Assembly: GCA_003013855.2 (NCBI GenBank) | Contig: PVNU02001067.1 | Span: 496,001 to 560,000 of the forward strand | DNA from: Liriodendron chinense | Lineage: Eukaryota > Streptophyta > Magnoliopsida > Magnoliales > Magnoliaceae | Length of the DNA: 64,000 bases | Reading direction: 5' to 3' | Shown here: positions 46,502-57,866 of the stretch, piece after piece | Numbering within the stretch: position 1 is the first letter of the stretch | How the letters are laid out: every line of letters starts with the position of its first letter | Made by a program: the position numbers and the translations under genes | The notes under the pieces: generated by a model | Database searches by the model: none | What the model was told of the DNA's origin: nothing | Seen by the model: only the letters and a program-made list of their open reading frames with translations

Positions 46502-47039
46502 AGGAGCGAATTAGCTGTTACCCTGGTAACACCTTAGTGGGTGTTACCCCTACCGTGAGGGCCTACCTTGATGTATTTTTTTGTATATCCATTCTGTCCA
46601 TATGTTGTTAAGCCTAATTTTAGGTCGCAATCCAAAATTATAAGAAGATCTAAATCTCAGGTGGGCCATACCAATAGAAAGCGTGATGAATAATCATTAA
46701 AAGCATTTTGCGGGCCACAAAAGTTTTAGATCAAGCTGATCTTTAATTTTTACCTTCATCCAGACCTTCTTGACATTATCAAGAGCTTGGATTACAAATA
46801 AACATTAAAAAAAGTACGATGGACTCTTTGGAAATTTTAAAGGTGAGCACTCAATCAATACTGTTTCCAGTGGTATGGTCCAGTTGAGATTTGGATTTGT
46901 ATAATTTTTGAAAAACCATCCTAAAATGGGCTGGATAAAAGGATGGACGGCATAGATATACAAAATATTATCTATGTGGGCCACACGGTAAGGGTAACAC
47001 CCACTAAGCTGTTCCAGGGGTAACACCTGATTGGCTCCT
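46502..47039. mobile_element. Palindromic MITE, copy 2, with 9-bp target duplication
   Basis: 538 bp, starting AGGAGCGAATTAGCTGTTAC and ending GTAACACCTGATTGGCTCCT, inverted repeats of about 80 bp. Flanked by exact GATAAGATG (46493-46501; 47040-47048). A 9-bp duplication with long inverted repeats fits the Mutator superfamily. Colinear with copy 1 throughout. The host site already contained a similar GATAAGACGGGGGCACTGCA word (46469-46488), so the site was a short tandem repeat before insertion. Confidence 0.85.
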
Positions 47040-47112
47040 GATAAGATGGGGGCAGTGGACAAATGGATCGCCACTCATTACCTTGAATTGTTTATTGTTT
47101 CAGTCAAAAGTG

Positions 47113-47274
47113 CATGTATACTCTTTCTTTATGACCACAATGCCCTCCCCCTTGGGTCTGGCATCGGAGCCATTGAGAAGGTGGGCCATGCTATGAAGAT
47201 CAGGTAGTGCAATAATGAAGTCGATCCTAGGCAAGGACATGTATACTCTTTCTTTATGACCACAATGCCCTCCC
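47113..47274. repeat. Pair of 37-bp direct repeats
   Basis: From CATGTATACTCTTTCTTTAT to GACCACAATGCCCTCCC at 47113-47149 and again, identical by eye, at 47238-47274. The 88 bp between are unrelated. Origin unknown. Confidence 0.8.
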
Positions 47275-47574
47275 TCTTCGGTGTTCTCCCACTTCATCGA
47301 ATAAAACACTCTAAAAATTGGACCATATCCATCAACATAATATTAAATCATAACTTATTATCACGGTAGCTTGCTTATTGGACCCTGAAGCATTGCAGTG
47401 TATTGTGCTACTGCATGAGCTGGCTTCCCCCTGCAGGTTATGGGGATTAGGTTCAGAGTATGAAAGTGGATTAGGCAGCTCAGCCTCGCCCAACACAAAG
47501 TGGCCCAAACTATGGGGCCTGTCTTCCTGTATGTTGTAAACACTCCACTATAACTATAATTAAATCATGTTCGG

Positions 47575-47690
47575 TGATGATGTAAGGAGGGATGTGGTGA
47601 GGTTGATCACCGTCTTCTTCAAGGGGATAACTACCTCGAATCCACAAGGCCCTTTGGAATTCATTGGAGCTTTCTCGAATCCACGAAATA
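47575..47690 (-). repeat. Interspersed repeat, copy 2 (inverted)
   Basis: Minus-strand match to 39655-39765 (GAAGAAGACGGTGATCAACC, CTCACCACATCCCTCC). The two copies face each other across five transporter exons. Confidence 0.55.
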
Positions 47691-48194
47691 AAAAAAAATT
47701 GAATAAAATCAAAAGTGATTAATAATATGAAAAGTTGGATGAATAACAACTAGTATAAACGAGTTCATATAACCTAAAACAAACCTAGATACGTGTTAAA
47801 AGAGTCCTAATTAAATGAGAAACTTGCTAGGGCTAAAGAGGATCTCCTCTCCATTAAAACTCCCATTTAATCTGATCCATCTCCCACCAATGTCGAGACT
47901 GAGCATTCATCCAAAGAAAATCTTAACAAAATGTAATCTATGGAATTCACTATGCTATGTTAGAAGGTTAAAAAAAATTAAACTTAATCGCAATGACTCC
48001 AATTCTAAGTTTTTATATGTCTTTATCAAATCTAATTAAGCTTCTACTAAGATTTAGAAAATTAAAGGCAGTGCACCATGTGAAAATGATCATTTTTCAA
48101 CCGTGCAAATTCAATGGCCATAGCCGACATTTAGAAAGCACAAAAATACATTGGCTGTGAACCAACTAAAAAAAGGCGCTAAATTTTGACGATT

Positions 48195-50210
48195 TGTTAG
48201 TGCACTTTTCTGTGGCATACTAGTGCACCTTGTTTGTCAATTACTTAAGTTAGTGAGTCTAGTGTCGGTTGAGCTGAATGAAGACGAAGACCAAAGACTC
48301 AAGACAGACTTCCTGTATCAAGGAAGAAGAAACAGGTAAAAGAGATGCCTTGGTGAAGCCTTAACCTTGAACATACCCAAAACCATAACCTCTAGATGAC
48401 CATGATCATTAGGCATACCCTTAGTCATCTTAGATTGGCCCTAGGTGTCCCAAAAGATCACCCAAAGAATGGCCAAGATGTTGTATGAACTGCTGTAAAA
48501 CAAAATAGACTATGCAGCAAAAAATCATGCTAAGACTGGTCGCCCGACCAGTTGGCAGATGGCCTAAATTGGACAACGACCAAAATTGTAAAAACATGTC
48601 TCTGAGCTTAATTCGACCGGTCGTTCGACCGTTCAGTTGATCTGTCCGACCAGTCGGCGACCGACCAATTTGAGACAACAATGAATTTTGTCCAGGCCAT
48701 GTAATACGACCGGTCGCCTAACTGGTCGAGGACCCCTGGCCTACCGGTCACGACCGGTCGGGACAGGTTAAGATCTAGCCATTTTCTGCTCATTTTAGAT
48801 TCGTTTGGACTTTTTCTATAAAATGGCTTGACTCGATTTGAGGGCTAAGAAGAGGTATTTTGAGAGGATTTAAGCCATCATTGTTAGAGACCATTAGAGG
48901 CTCAATTCCTAACCTTTGCAAGGCATCTTCCTTGTGATTTAACACAAGAATGGAGCATTCCAAGCTCAAGATGAAGATGGCCTTCACCCCTCTTTTAATC
49001 TCTAGAGTTTGAATCTTTCTTAATAGTCATATCCTTATCCAAAGCTCTATGATAAGATCTTTGTAGGTGAGAAACTCTAGGCAACACAGTCTCCTTAGTT
49101 GTAGAGTTCTTAAACCTACCCTCTTTACCTTGGGCATCTCAAAAGCATTACAAGGTGATTGATCAAGTGTACTTAAGGCATTAGCAACGTAGCGGCAACA
49201 TGATCGGGGAAGTAAGGGAAGCTGATTGAAGCATGAGAGAGCGGAGATTAGGCAACCCGAAGCGGTGCTAAACAAGGTGCTCATTCAAGAAATAAGGTTG
49301 TCATTTTTTAAGAGTTTATCTACTCAATTCCTTGTTGGAGTTGAGTGTAGAGTTTTTTTATTAAACTCGATCTAGGGTCATTTGTCAATCCTTGGATTGT
49401 TTGTTGAGCCTAAAACTCTAGGGACGTCGGTTGTTCCTTGGCACATTAGTCGGCCTAAAGACCAGGGGCATTTAGCGCTCCTTGGTTCGTTTACCGGGCC
49501 TAAACAAAGTCTCCAAGGGGGAGCCTCCGACCCGAGAGTGAACGTACATCAGGTTGAGAGTTAGCCTTGTCCAAAACTCCGTTTATGGTTGAAAGGCAAA
49601 CTGGTAAAATCTCCATGTAAAGGTTGAGAGGTTAACCTCATTTAAAATATCCAATAGTGAATACTTGTGTGCTCAAAGGGGTTGAGTACTTGAACCGAGA
49701 GTAGAGTAGACCCAAAGTCGAACCACTATACATGCTTGTGTTTGCGATTAATTTGAGCACATTGTTATTTTAGCATTATATATTTAATTATTTAATTATG
49801 AATGCTTGATAAAAATGTATGTTAGGCGCTAGATAAGCACATGCACACAAAAAATATACTTTCACTAAATAGTGTAGACTTGAGCTCATTGATCCATTCT
49901 CATCGTCTACATAAGTTGCATAAGTTACGATCTTGATTTGTTTAATCATTTGATTATATATGCATGCTTAGACTAAGTAGCTTACAAGCTTAAACCATAT
50001 GCTAGTCATGTGATTGGACCTACTTAGGCTTGGAAGCCGAAGTGTTAATTACTTATTTGGTTTAAATTGTTAAATTGTATAAGTAGGCGAAAAGAATTTC
50101 AAAAGGTCCTAATTAACCCCCCCCCTACGACTTAACCATAATTCTAGTTTCTCTCTAAGCTTCCGCACGTATATACAAAGGTGTCGTGTTAGACTACCGA
50201 CATAATTTCA
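48195..50210 (+). mobile_element. Solo LTR, 1.95-kb family, copy 2
   Basis: Starts TGTTAGTGCACTTTTCTGTG and ends ATAATTTCA, colinear with copy 3 (52370-54349). TATA-like CTATAAAATGG at about 48816. Flanks are CGATT and TTTAG, so no target duplication is left; the copy may be older or rearranged. No primer site or polypurine tract follows, so it is not half of a complete element. Confidence 0.75.
48535..48765. repeat. GACCGGTC palindrome array, copy 2
   Basis: Degenerate units such as CGACCGGTCGTTCGACC and CGGTCACGACCGGTCGG, located 340-570 bp into the LTR and just before the TATA-like box. Confidence 0.7.
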
Positions 50211-50284
50211 TTTAGGGCTGTCGAATATATCGAATTAGGTTTAAAAAAAACCCAAAATCGATCATGACCTCTCTCCCTCTCTGC

Positions 50285-50289
50285 TTGCC

Positions 50290-50340
<51 letters not shown>

Positions 50341-50570
50341 CCCCTCCCTCCCTACTGCACACCCCACCACCCTCCCCCTCCTGCTTGCCCCTGTCCGATG
50401 GCCAGCATCTCTCTCTCTCTCCACCACCCTCCCCCTACCGCTCTCTTTGTCTCTCTCCCAACTCTGGCCCCCACTTGGGTGGCGCTGCCGCCCCCAGCTG
50501 ATCCTCTCTCTCTCTCTCTCTCCAGCCCCCACACTCCCTCACTCCCTGTCTCTCTCTCCGGCCACGTCGC

Positions 50571-50627
<57 letters not shown>

Positions 50628-50680
50628 ACAGGGCTGTCTTGCCAGCCCTCCCTGTCGGGTTGCATCCATCCCTGCCCTGT
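50285..50680. repeat. (CT)n-rich pyrimidine tract
   Basis: Three pure (CT)n blocks (about 50290-50332, 50505-50522, 50581-50623) joined by C- and T-rich DNA with very few purines. Such mirror-repeat pyrimidine tracts can form triplex (H-) DNA. Confidence 0.85.
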
Positions 50681-50863
50681 TTCGTAATATAATTTATTCT
50701 ATTTAAATTCATAATATTTATCTTGTAATTTGTTTAAGTTTATAATATTTAGGTTGCAAATTTAGTTAGTTTACTTGAGATTGAGAATGAAAATAAACAA
50801 CTTGCTAGGCATGAAGGATTAATCAGGGCAACACATTTCAACTCACACATATACTGGCTAGGC

Positions 50864-50965
<102 letters not shown>

Positions 50966-51887
50966 TGAATGGAGGATACTTTGTTTAGGGGGACATCATA
51001 TTAATGTAGCTTATGGTATGGTGCCTCATATTAATTATATGATACTAGTATGTAGTAGATAATACTAGGTGAAATGATATGTTGCGAATACATAATTATT
51101 AATTGGATTTGTGAAAAATGATTTGTATTCATTTGTTTTAATAAATAACCTAATTGATCCATTATATTTAACAAATAATCAATCAGTTTCAACAATACTA
51201 TAAAACATATCCAAAGCTCAAGTTGGGGACCAAAATTTAGGCCTAACTATGATTCAAGTGGACCCCACATAGAGAAATAGTTTGGATAGTTAGTATTACC
51301 TTGTACACTGTTCCAATAATGTGGTCCACCTGAATAATGGGTGGTGATAATTTTTGTGCCCTGAGCTTAACATGGTATGAGGCACTTAGTGGTTGGAGTG
51401 AATTTCACATACTTGTGACAGTGAGTCCAATTGAGCGACATGCCATTTGTCCTCACAATTGACCACACAGTTGGTTTGCATGCCCACAAAATGTTCGTAT
51501 CATGTTAGGTTTTTCCTGTTTTCACTTCATCCCAATGGAAATTAACCGATAAACAGTTTTTGTCGTATGTCATTTTAGGACATATGACAAAAAATTAACT
51601 TATAAATAATTTTGATGATATATAAACAAGAAGGTGAAGCCTAGGAAGATTTCAATGGTAGGAAACTCTTTCCCAGTTTTACCTCTTGTGTGGCCCACTT
51701 GAGTTCTGGATTTGCCTCATTTTTTATCGTATGTCTTAAAATGAGATCGCAAATTCGATGGACGGAGTGGATTTCTCACAAACATCATGGTGGATTTCTC
51801 ACAAAAACTCGTTTTACCTCTTGAGTGTTAGATCTGCCGCTTGCTTTGGATCATGTCTTAAATTGTACTATCAGGTTCTCCTCTGTG

Positions 51888-52271
51888 TAGAATAAACAAG
51901 TTTCGGTCATGTCCTCCTCCTTATCGCCCTCAGTAGCCAAAAAACGATCCACCCTTAAAGAGCTACTGCAGTTGGACTTACCTGGCCTAGCTTCTTTAGG
52001 TCGGACCAAAGACTTGACTAATTTGATCAACATTTTCCTTAAGGATGCTCTTGCGGATGAAGATTTGTCTAATGAGGATGCCGAAAGAATATAATCTTTT
52101 TGGGAGATTCCAGACAGAATTTTCGAATATGAGACCACAAAAAGGATTCTGGATGAGGTGAATCGCTCTCTTGCCATACTTTGTAGGCATGGATGCCCAC
52201 TTATAAAGTCCCTTGAAGAGAGCGTGCGGGAGGGCGGTGCGAAAGAACGTATATCATTGGTTTGTGGCTAG
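51888..52271 (+). pseudogene. Unidentified coding-like fragment
   Basis: A frame of about 61 codons from ATG 51909 (KKRSTLKELLQLDLPGLASL, then DLTNLINIFLKDALADEDLS) reaches a TAA at 52092 and continues in the same frame for 58 more codons (FWEIPDRIFEYETTKRIL, DEVNRSLAIL) to TAG 52269. Composition is protein-like, with amphipathic helices rather than low complexity, and only one internal stop. A pyrimidine-rich stretch ending GTGTAG before 51891 could be a splice acceptor, suggesting an exon of a decayed gene or transposon. I do not recognise the family. Confidence 0.35.
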
Positions 52272-52369
52272 TATGATGACTTACGACACCAAGATATTTG
52301 AGTTTATTTTATGACTGGATTGACCAAATTCAACTATTATGTAATGTATAATTAGAGGATAATTAGTTT

Positions 52370-54349
52370 TGTTAGTGCACTTTTCTGTGGCATACTAGTG
52401 CACCTTGTTTGTCAATCACTTAAGTCAGTGAGTCTAGTGTCGTTTAAGCTTAATGAAGACGAACACTGAAGACTCAAGTGGCTCTGCTGCATCAAGGAAG
52501 AAGAAACAGGTAAAAGTAATGCCTTGGTGAGCCTTAAACCTTGACCTACCCAAAACCCAAACCTCTTGATGACCCTACCCATATAATATCCTTTAGTCAT
52601 CATAAATTGGCCCTAGGTGTCCCAAACAATCACCAATACTATGGCCAAAGAGGTCAGAATATGGCGAAGTTGGGTCAGCAAACTGTTTAGCTGAACCCAA
52701 TCCTATCTGACCGGTCACGACCGGTGGACTGGATCGGACCTACTGGTCTTGACCACTCGGACAGACCCAGTCCAAAGACAACAACTGTTGTATGTGCATG
52801 GCCATTGGGCTGACCAGTCTTGACCGGTCGGCAGGTTTGGTCTGACCGGTCTGATCGACCCCTCCACAATGACAATGAACTCTCTGTCCATATTGGCCTA
52901 TGGCCGACCGGTTAAGACCGGTCGGGGACCCCTGGTTGACTGGTCGGCACTAGCCATTTTTTGCCCGTTTTAAATCCATTGCACACTCATTTATAAAAGG
53001 GCTTGGCTCTAATTGAGGGGCAAGGAGAGGGATTTTGAGAGGAGTGAAGCCACCATTGTTGGAGACCATTTGAGGCTCATTCCCAACCTATGAAAGGCAT
53101 CTTCCTTATGCTTTTACACAAGATTGGAGCATTCCAAGCTAATAAAGAAGATGACCTTCATCCCCTCTTGATCCCTAAAGTTTGGATCTACCTTGATAGT
53201 TAAAACCATATCCAAAGCTCTAAGATGAAATCGTTGTAACTGAGCAACTCTAGGCAACCCATTCCTATTAGTTGTAGAGTTCTCAAATGCCCTCCTATCA
53301 CCTTGGGCATCTCAAAGGCATCACGAGCAAGGTGATTGATCAAGTGTAGCTGACACATTGGCGACGCAACAGCAACACGATTGTGGGAGCAAGGAAAACT
53401 GATTGAAGCACGGGAGAGTGGAGATTAAGCAACCCGAACCGGCGCTAAACAAGGGGCTCATCCGGCAAGTAAGGTTATCTTTTGTTGAGAGTTCATCCAC
53501 TCAATTCCTTATGAGAGTTGAGTGTAGAGTTTGTTTGTCAAACTTGAACTAGGAACGTTGGCCGTTCCTTGGCTTGTTTGTCGGCCTAAAGATTAGGGCT
53601 GTTTGGTGGGCTTAAACAAAATCTCCAAGGGGGAGCCTCCGACACGGGAGTGAACGTGTGTTGGGTTGAGAGTTAGCCTATGTCCAAACTCCGTTTGGGT
53701 TGAGAGTTAGCCCTTTGTCCAAAACTCCGGTTATTGTTTAGAGGTGAACTGGGAAAACCTCCGTGTAAAGGTTGAGAGGTGAACCTCATTTAAAACCTCC
53801 GATAGTGAATGCGAATGTGCTCAAAGGAGTTGAGTACTTGAACCGAGAGTGGAGTAGACCCAAAGTCGAACCACTATACATGCTTGTGTTTGTGATTGAT
53901 TGAGCACATTGTTATCTTAGCATTGAATGTTTAATTATTAATTATGTATGCTTGATAAGAATATATGTTAGACACTGGATAGGCACATCCACACACAAGA
54001 TATACTTTCACTAGTTGTATAGACTTGAGCTCATTGATCCATTCTCATAAATCTACATAGGTTGCATAGATTAGGAGCTTGATTAGTTAAATCATTTGAT
54101 TATTTATGTATGCTTAGACTAGGTTGTTTATTGGTTAAACCATATGCTAGTCTTGTGATTGGACCCATTTAGGCTTGGAAGCCGACGTGTTCTTGCTTAT
54201 TTAGTTTAATTTGTTAAATTGTGTAAGTAGGTGAAAAGAATTTCAAAAGGTCCTAATCACCCCCCTTATAGGACTTAGCCATAATTCTAGTTGCTCTTTA
54301 AGCTTCCGTACATACCAAGGTGTCGTGTTAGACTACCAACATAATTTCA
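52370..54349 (+). mobile_element. Solo LTR, 1.95-kb family, copy 3
   Basis: 1980 bp, TGTTAGTGCACTTTTCTGTG to ATAATTTCA, with exact AGTTT on both sides (52365-52369; 54350-54354). TATA-like TTTATAAAAGGG at about 52989. No internal region, so a solo LTR. Same orientation as copy 2, opposite to copy 1. Confidence 0.88.
52705..52935. repeat. GACCGGTC palindrome array, copy 3
   Basis: Units such as TGACCGGTCACGACCGGTGG, TGACCAGTCTTGACCGGTCG and CGACCGGTTAAGACCGGTCG, ending about 55 bp before the TATA-like box. Confidence 0.75.
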
Positions 54350-54354
54350 AGTTT

Positions 54355-54860
54355 CCCATTTGAGCATTTTTATGTGACTAGTCATAGATTTAGTGTGACT
54401 TTAGTGACATAGGAATCCTCAAAGTGTCCCTTTTTGGACAGTTGATGTTTTGATATCTTGCAATGTTTTCGTTTTACCGATTTAAATGTAGATCCCTTTT
54501 TTATGCTTCATATCTAAATTTCTCATTATTTATGTTTCTTTCATTTATTTTCATTGTAAAATATCCTCAGGAAATATAATGGAAGATCAATATATCTGGC
54601 GAGATAAAGAGAGATTCTGCCGGAATTTCGACATATGTATTTAAATGGGTAAATGAAAGCATCACAAGCGATCCGTACTTGAATTAGTGACTGATTTAGT
54701 AGTCAGTTAAGTTTGAGTTATAAGGATATTCTAAGTTAATGCATTCCATAAGAGATGTATCGAATGTGATCAATACATGCAGTTTTTTGTTTGTGCTTTA
54801 AGTAGTTTCTGCTATGTCCATCTTGTATCGAATATACTAAATATGTGTATCAACTTATAG
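54355..54860. other. Sequence upstream of the TNP2 remnant
   Basis: AT-rich; probably the 5' part of the CACTA element that carries the transposase, but no terminus (CACTACAAG) was found. No frame supported. Confidence 0.4.
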
Positions 54861-56792
54861 ATGACGTCTTTAACGCCTGTGATTCCAAGCAAAGAGTGGA
54901 TGATGAAACCATTGTTGTTGACAGAGCATCTCAAATGCATTTTGAATTTCATAACATACTTGAGAGAAAATATTTAGAAATTAGGGGGCAATGGCTACTA
55001 TTTTTGTCCTTGTGTTAATTGCAATAATTTGTCAGGAGGGAGGAAATAATTAGATACAATTTCAGATCATTTAATTTATGACAGTATAGTTACGCCTTAT
55101 ATGACATGAATTTTTTATGGTGAATCATTGGCAGAATGACCTATAAGTACCGCTAAGACTAGTACGTATGCTGTCAATCATAATGAAAATATGTTTCCAA
55201 GGATGGTCGATATGGTTAATGAAGCTCATGGACACTTTTTTGAAGAAATAGATGTTAAAGTCGTGTGCACGAATTGATGTAATGATGCAAACAATGTTCA
55301 AGTTTATGATGATTCACCGGATGATATTCAGTACAGAAAGATGATGGAGGATGCGATACAACTCCTATATCCATCATGTTATGAGAGCATGCAAAATTAT
55401 CAGTTATAATTGAACTGTTAAGCATGAAGACAAGACATCAGTGGTCGCACAAGAGCTTCAATAAGTTATTGCAATTTTGAAAATGATACTTCTAAATGAG
55501 AACACTTTACCAGAAAATACTTATAATGCGAAGAAGATAATCAAGGGTTTGCGAATAGAGTGTCGGATTATTCATTCGTGTCTTAATGATTGAATATTGT
55601 ATTATAGGGAGCATGAACATAAGGAAAATTGTCCAAAATGTGGTGAGAGCAGGTGAAAAAAAGTTAAATCTATTGTAGAAAATATTAAGATATTTTTCCA
55701 TAGCACCAAGATTGAAATGAATATACAATGTACCATGGATTGCGGAAAAGATGAAATAGGAGTTACTGCGGACCAAGGAGGAAGTGAGACGCACATGCGT
55801 CATCCAATGGATTCAGCATGATGGAGAGGAGTTGATCGCAAGTGGGAAGAATTTTTTGCTAAGCCACGTAACGTTCGGTTAGGACTTACAATTGATGGAT
55901 TCAATCCTTTCGTGAACAAGAATAATTCATACAATTGTTGGCCAGTTATGATAGTTCCGTATAATTTACCTCCTTTCTTATGCATGTGTAAAGAGTTTAC
56001 GATGTTAACACTACTGATTCTTGGGAAAAATGATCTAGGGCATAACATTGAAGTATACTTGCATCCACTGATTGCCGAGCTGAATGAATTATGGGAAGAA
56101 AGAATTGAAACTTATGACTCTATCACTAAGCGTAAGTTTATAGTGAAAGTAATTTTCTTATGAGCCATACATAATTTCCCTGCATACGGCCATTTCTTAG
56201 GTTGTAGGATCGCAAGAAAGTTTGGTTGTCTTATTTGTAGTGAAGGGACATATTCAATTTGGTTAAAACATGGAGGGAAGTTTGCATAGGGCATAAATTT
56301 TTTTTAATAGATCAAAGGCATCTATTTAGAAATCAGAAATCACAATTTAATAGGGAAGAAGAACATGAAAAATTGAGTCTCCATTTGAGTGGGATAGAGT
56401 TACTAGTAAAAATGGAAACTATACATACAGAATTTAGAAAAATACTAGATAAGAAGAAGAAGAGGACTGCAAATAACGAAACACCATGGACAAAGAAATC
56501 AATCTTCTTTGACTTGCTATACTAGAAGGTATGTAAGTCAATGTTTTACATATCATACATGTTCATTTTATTTTAAAAGCTAAAGTAGTGTATGCATACT
56601 CATATTATATGATTTACCTATTTGACACAATATTGATGTTATGTATATTGAGAAAAATGTGGCAGAAAACCTCATTACAACCATCATGAGCACAAAGGAT
56701 AAGTCCAAAGATGGTCGTAAAGCCTGCTTAGACCTAAGAGAGATGAAGATAAACAAAAATATTATGGATATATAAAAATAACGGAACGGAGG
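54861..56792 (+). pseudogene. CACTA TNP2-type transposase, truncated by a gypsy insertion
   Basis: Reading across frames shows the order of plant TNP2 proteins. The transposase-associated domain has CPCVNCNNLSGGRK and DHLIYDSIV (about 55001-55110). Next come QWSHKS-like and LPENTYNAKKIIKGLRIEC, and a zinc-ribbon-like NCPKCG (about 55627). The catalytic region reads DRKWEEFFAKPRNVRLGL, IDGFNPF, WPVMIVPYNLPPFLCM, LHPLIAELNELWEE, FPAYGHFLGCR and SIFFDLLY. An intron likely starts at GTATGTAAG (56529), and exon 2 resumes with HNIDVMYIEKN (about 56627). The protein would cut and join CACTA ends. Many stops; cut off by the LTR at 56793. Confidence 0.85.
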
Positions 56793-57002
56793 TGTAGACA
56801 CCCCACCTTCGGCTACACTGTTGGTAGAGATAGCTGGATGAATGGAGGACCGTACCCCCAAACCCCAAGTCCAAACCCAGCCAAACTCACCCTTGTAAGC
56901 CCCATTCCATAGCCCAGTTCAAGCCTGAACCCAGTCAACCCAGTCCTAAACATTAGCTTGAAAAACCCCCCATAAGAAAAGCCAGTCAAAAAAATCCTTA
57001 AA

Positions 57003-57172
57003 AAGTCAAACTCACTGAGTCAACCCACTGAGTCAACCCGCTGAGTTAACCCGCTGAGTCAACTCGTCGAGTCAAAACACCGAGTCAACCCGTCGAGTCA
57101 ACCCGCTGAGTCAAATCACCAAGTCGACCCGCTGAGTCAACTCACTCAGTCGACCCGCTGAGCCAAACAGCA
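57003..57172 (+). repeat. CTGAGTCAACCCG tandem array in U3
   Basis: About ten to eleven units of 15 bp (CCGCTGAGTCAACCC and variants such as CCGTCGAGTCAA). Each good unit contains TGAGTCA, a GCN4/bZIP-like word, and AGTCAA, the complement of the WRKY W-box core TTGACT. Ends about 105 bp before the TATA box. Confidence 0.85.
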
Positions 57173-57278
57173 GCCCCGAGGGAGCGACCGTACCTCGCTG
57201 GAAATCGAGGAACGGCCGTACGGGCGGCCCATAGCAGGCCGCCCAAAAATATTTACGAGCTCTGCCACTGCTCGCTGC

Positions 57279-57286
57279 TATAAATA
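57279..57286 (+). promoter_or_regulatory. TATA box of the gypsy LTR
   Basis: TATAAATA in the context CTCGCTGCTATAAATACCCC; transcription would start about 30 bases downstream and define the U3/R border near 57310. Confidence 0.75.
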
Positions 57287-57581
57287 CCCCCCTCCCCTTC
57301 TCATTTCAACACAACAACCGGCCAGAGAGAGCCCGTCCGTTCGAGTGCCCTTCTCCACCCCTTAGCCCATTTTTCCACCAAGGAGAGCCCGAGTGAGGAG
57401 AGCCTAACCCTGGTCCAGCCCAGCCTGATCACTGGTCCAAGTCTCCCAAGCCATCCAAGTCTTGATCCAGCCACTCAAAGCCAATCCTTGCGACACCTCC
57501 GTCCACCCAGCTATTATTTTTTCAGTATCATCTCATTTGCATCTGGCATAAGTGCAACATTTACTTTTCTTCCAACCCCCC

Positions 57582-57866
57582 TGCTTCACTGCAAGCACTT
57601 TGATTCTTCAAACACACTGCATATGTCTTAAATTAAGCACCTGTCAGTTCGAGCGTATGCTCTGGGCTTGCCCGTTGTTGGAACCTGCCCATAAAAAACT
57701 CTTACTGTTCAGACCTGCATTCATGCTTCACTATAAAGCACCTTGATTATTCAAGCACACTGCATATGTCTTAAATTAATCACCTGTCAGTTCGAGCGTA
57801 TGCTCTGGGCTTGCCCGTTGTTAGAACCTGCCCATCAGAAACTCTTACTGTTCAGACTCGCATTCA
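57582..57866 (+). repeat. Tandem duplication of about 142 bp in the LTR
   Basis: 57582-57723 and 57724-57866 share almost every base over CACTGCATATGTCTTAAATT, CACCTGTCAGTTCGAGCGTA and TGCTCTGGGCTTGCCCGTTG, with about a dozen differences. Lies in R/U5. Confidence 0.85.

Larger units (their letters stand above)
45111..48194. other. Region upstream of the transporter exons: repeats only
   Basis: About 3.1 kb that should be intron if the gene is intact. Holds two MITEs (45360-45876; 46502-47039), a 37-bp direct repeat pair and an interspersed repeat. No exon for the missing transporter N-terminus was found here on the minus strand. Confidence 0.6.

Noticed and set aside
47361..47749. Missing N-terminal exons of the transporter
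   Set aside because: The minus-strand frames here show none of the motifs expected for the first membrane spans, and part is an interspersed repeat.
50212..50706. Overlapping frames of 70-142 codons on both strands
   Set aside because: All are translations of (CT)n tracts (Leu-Ser or Arg-Glu runs).
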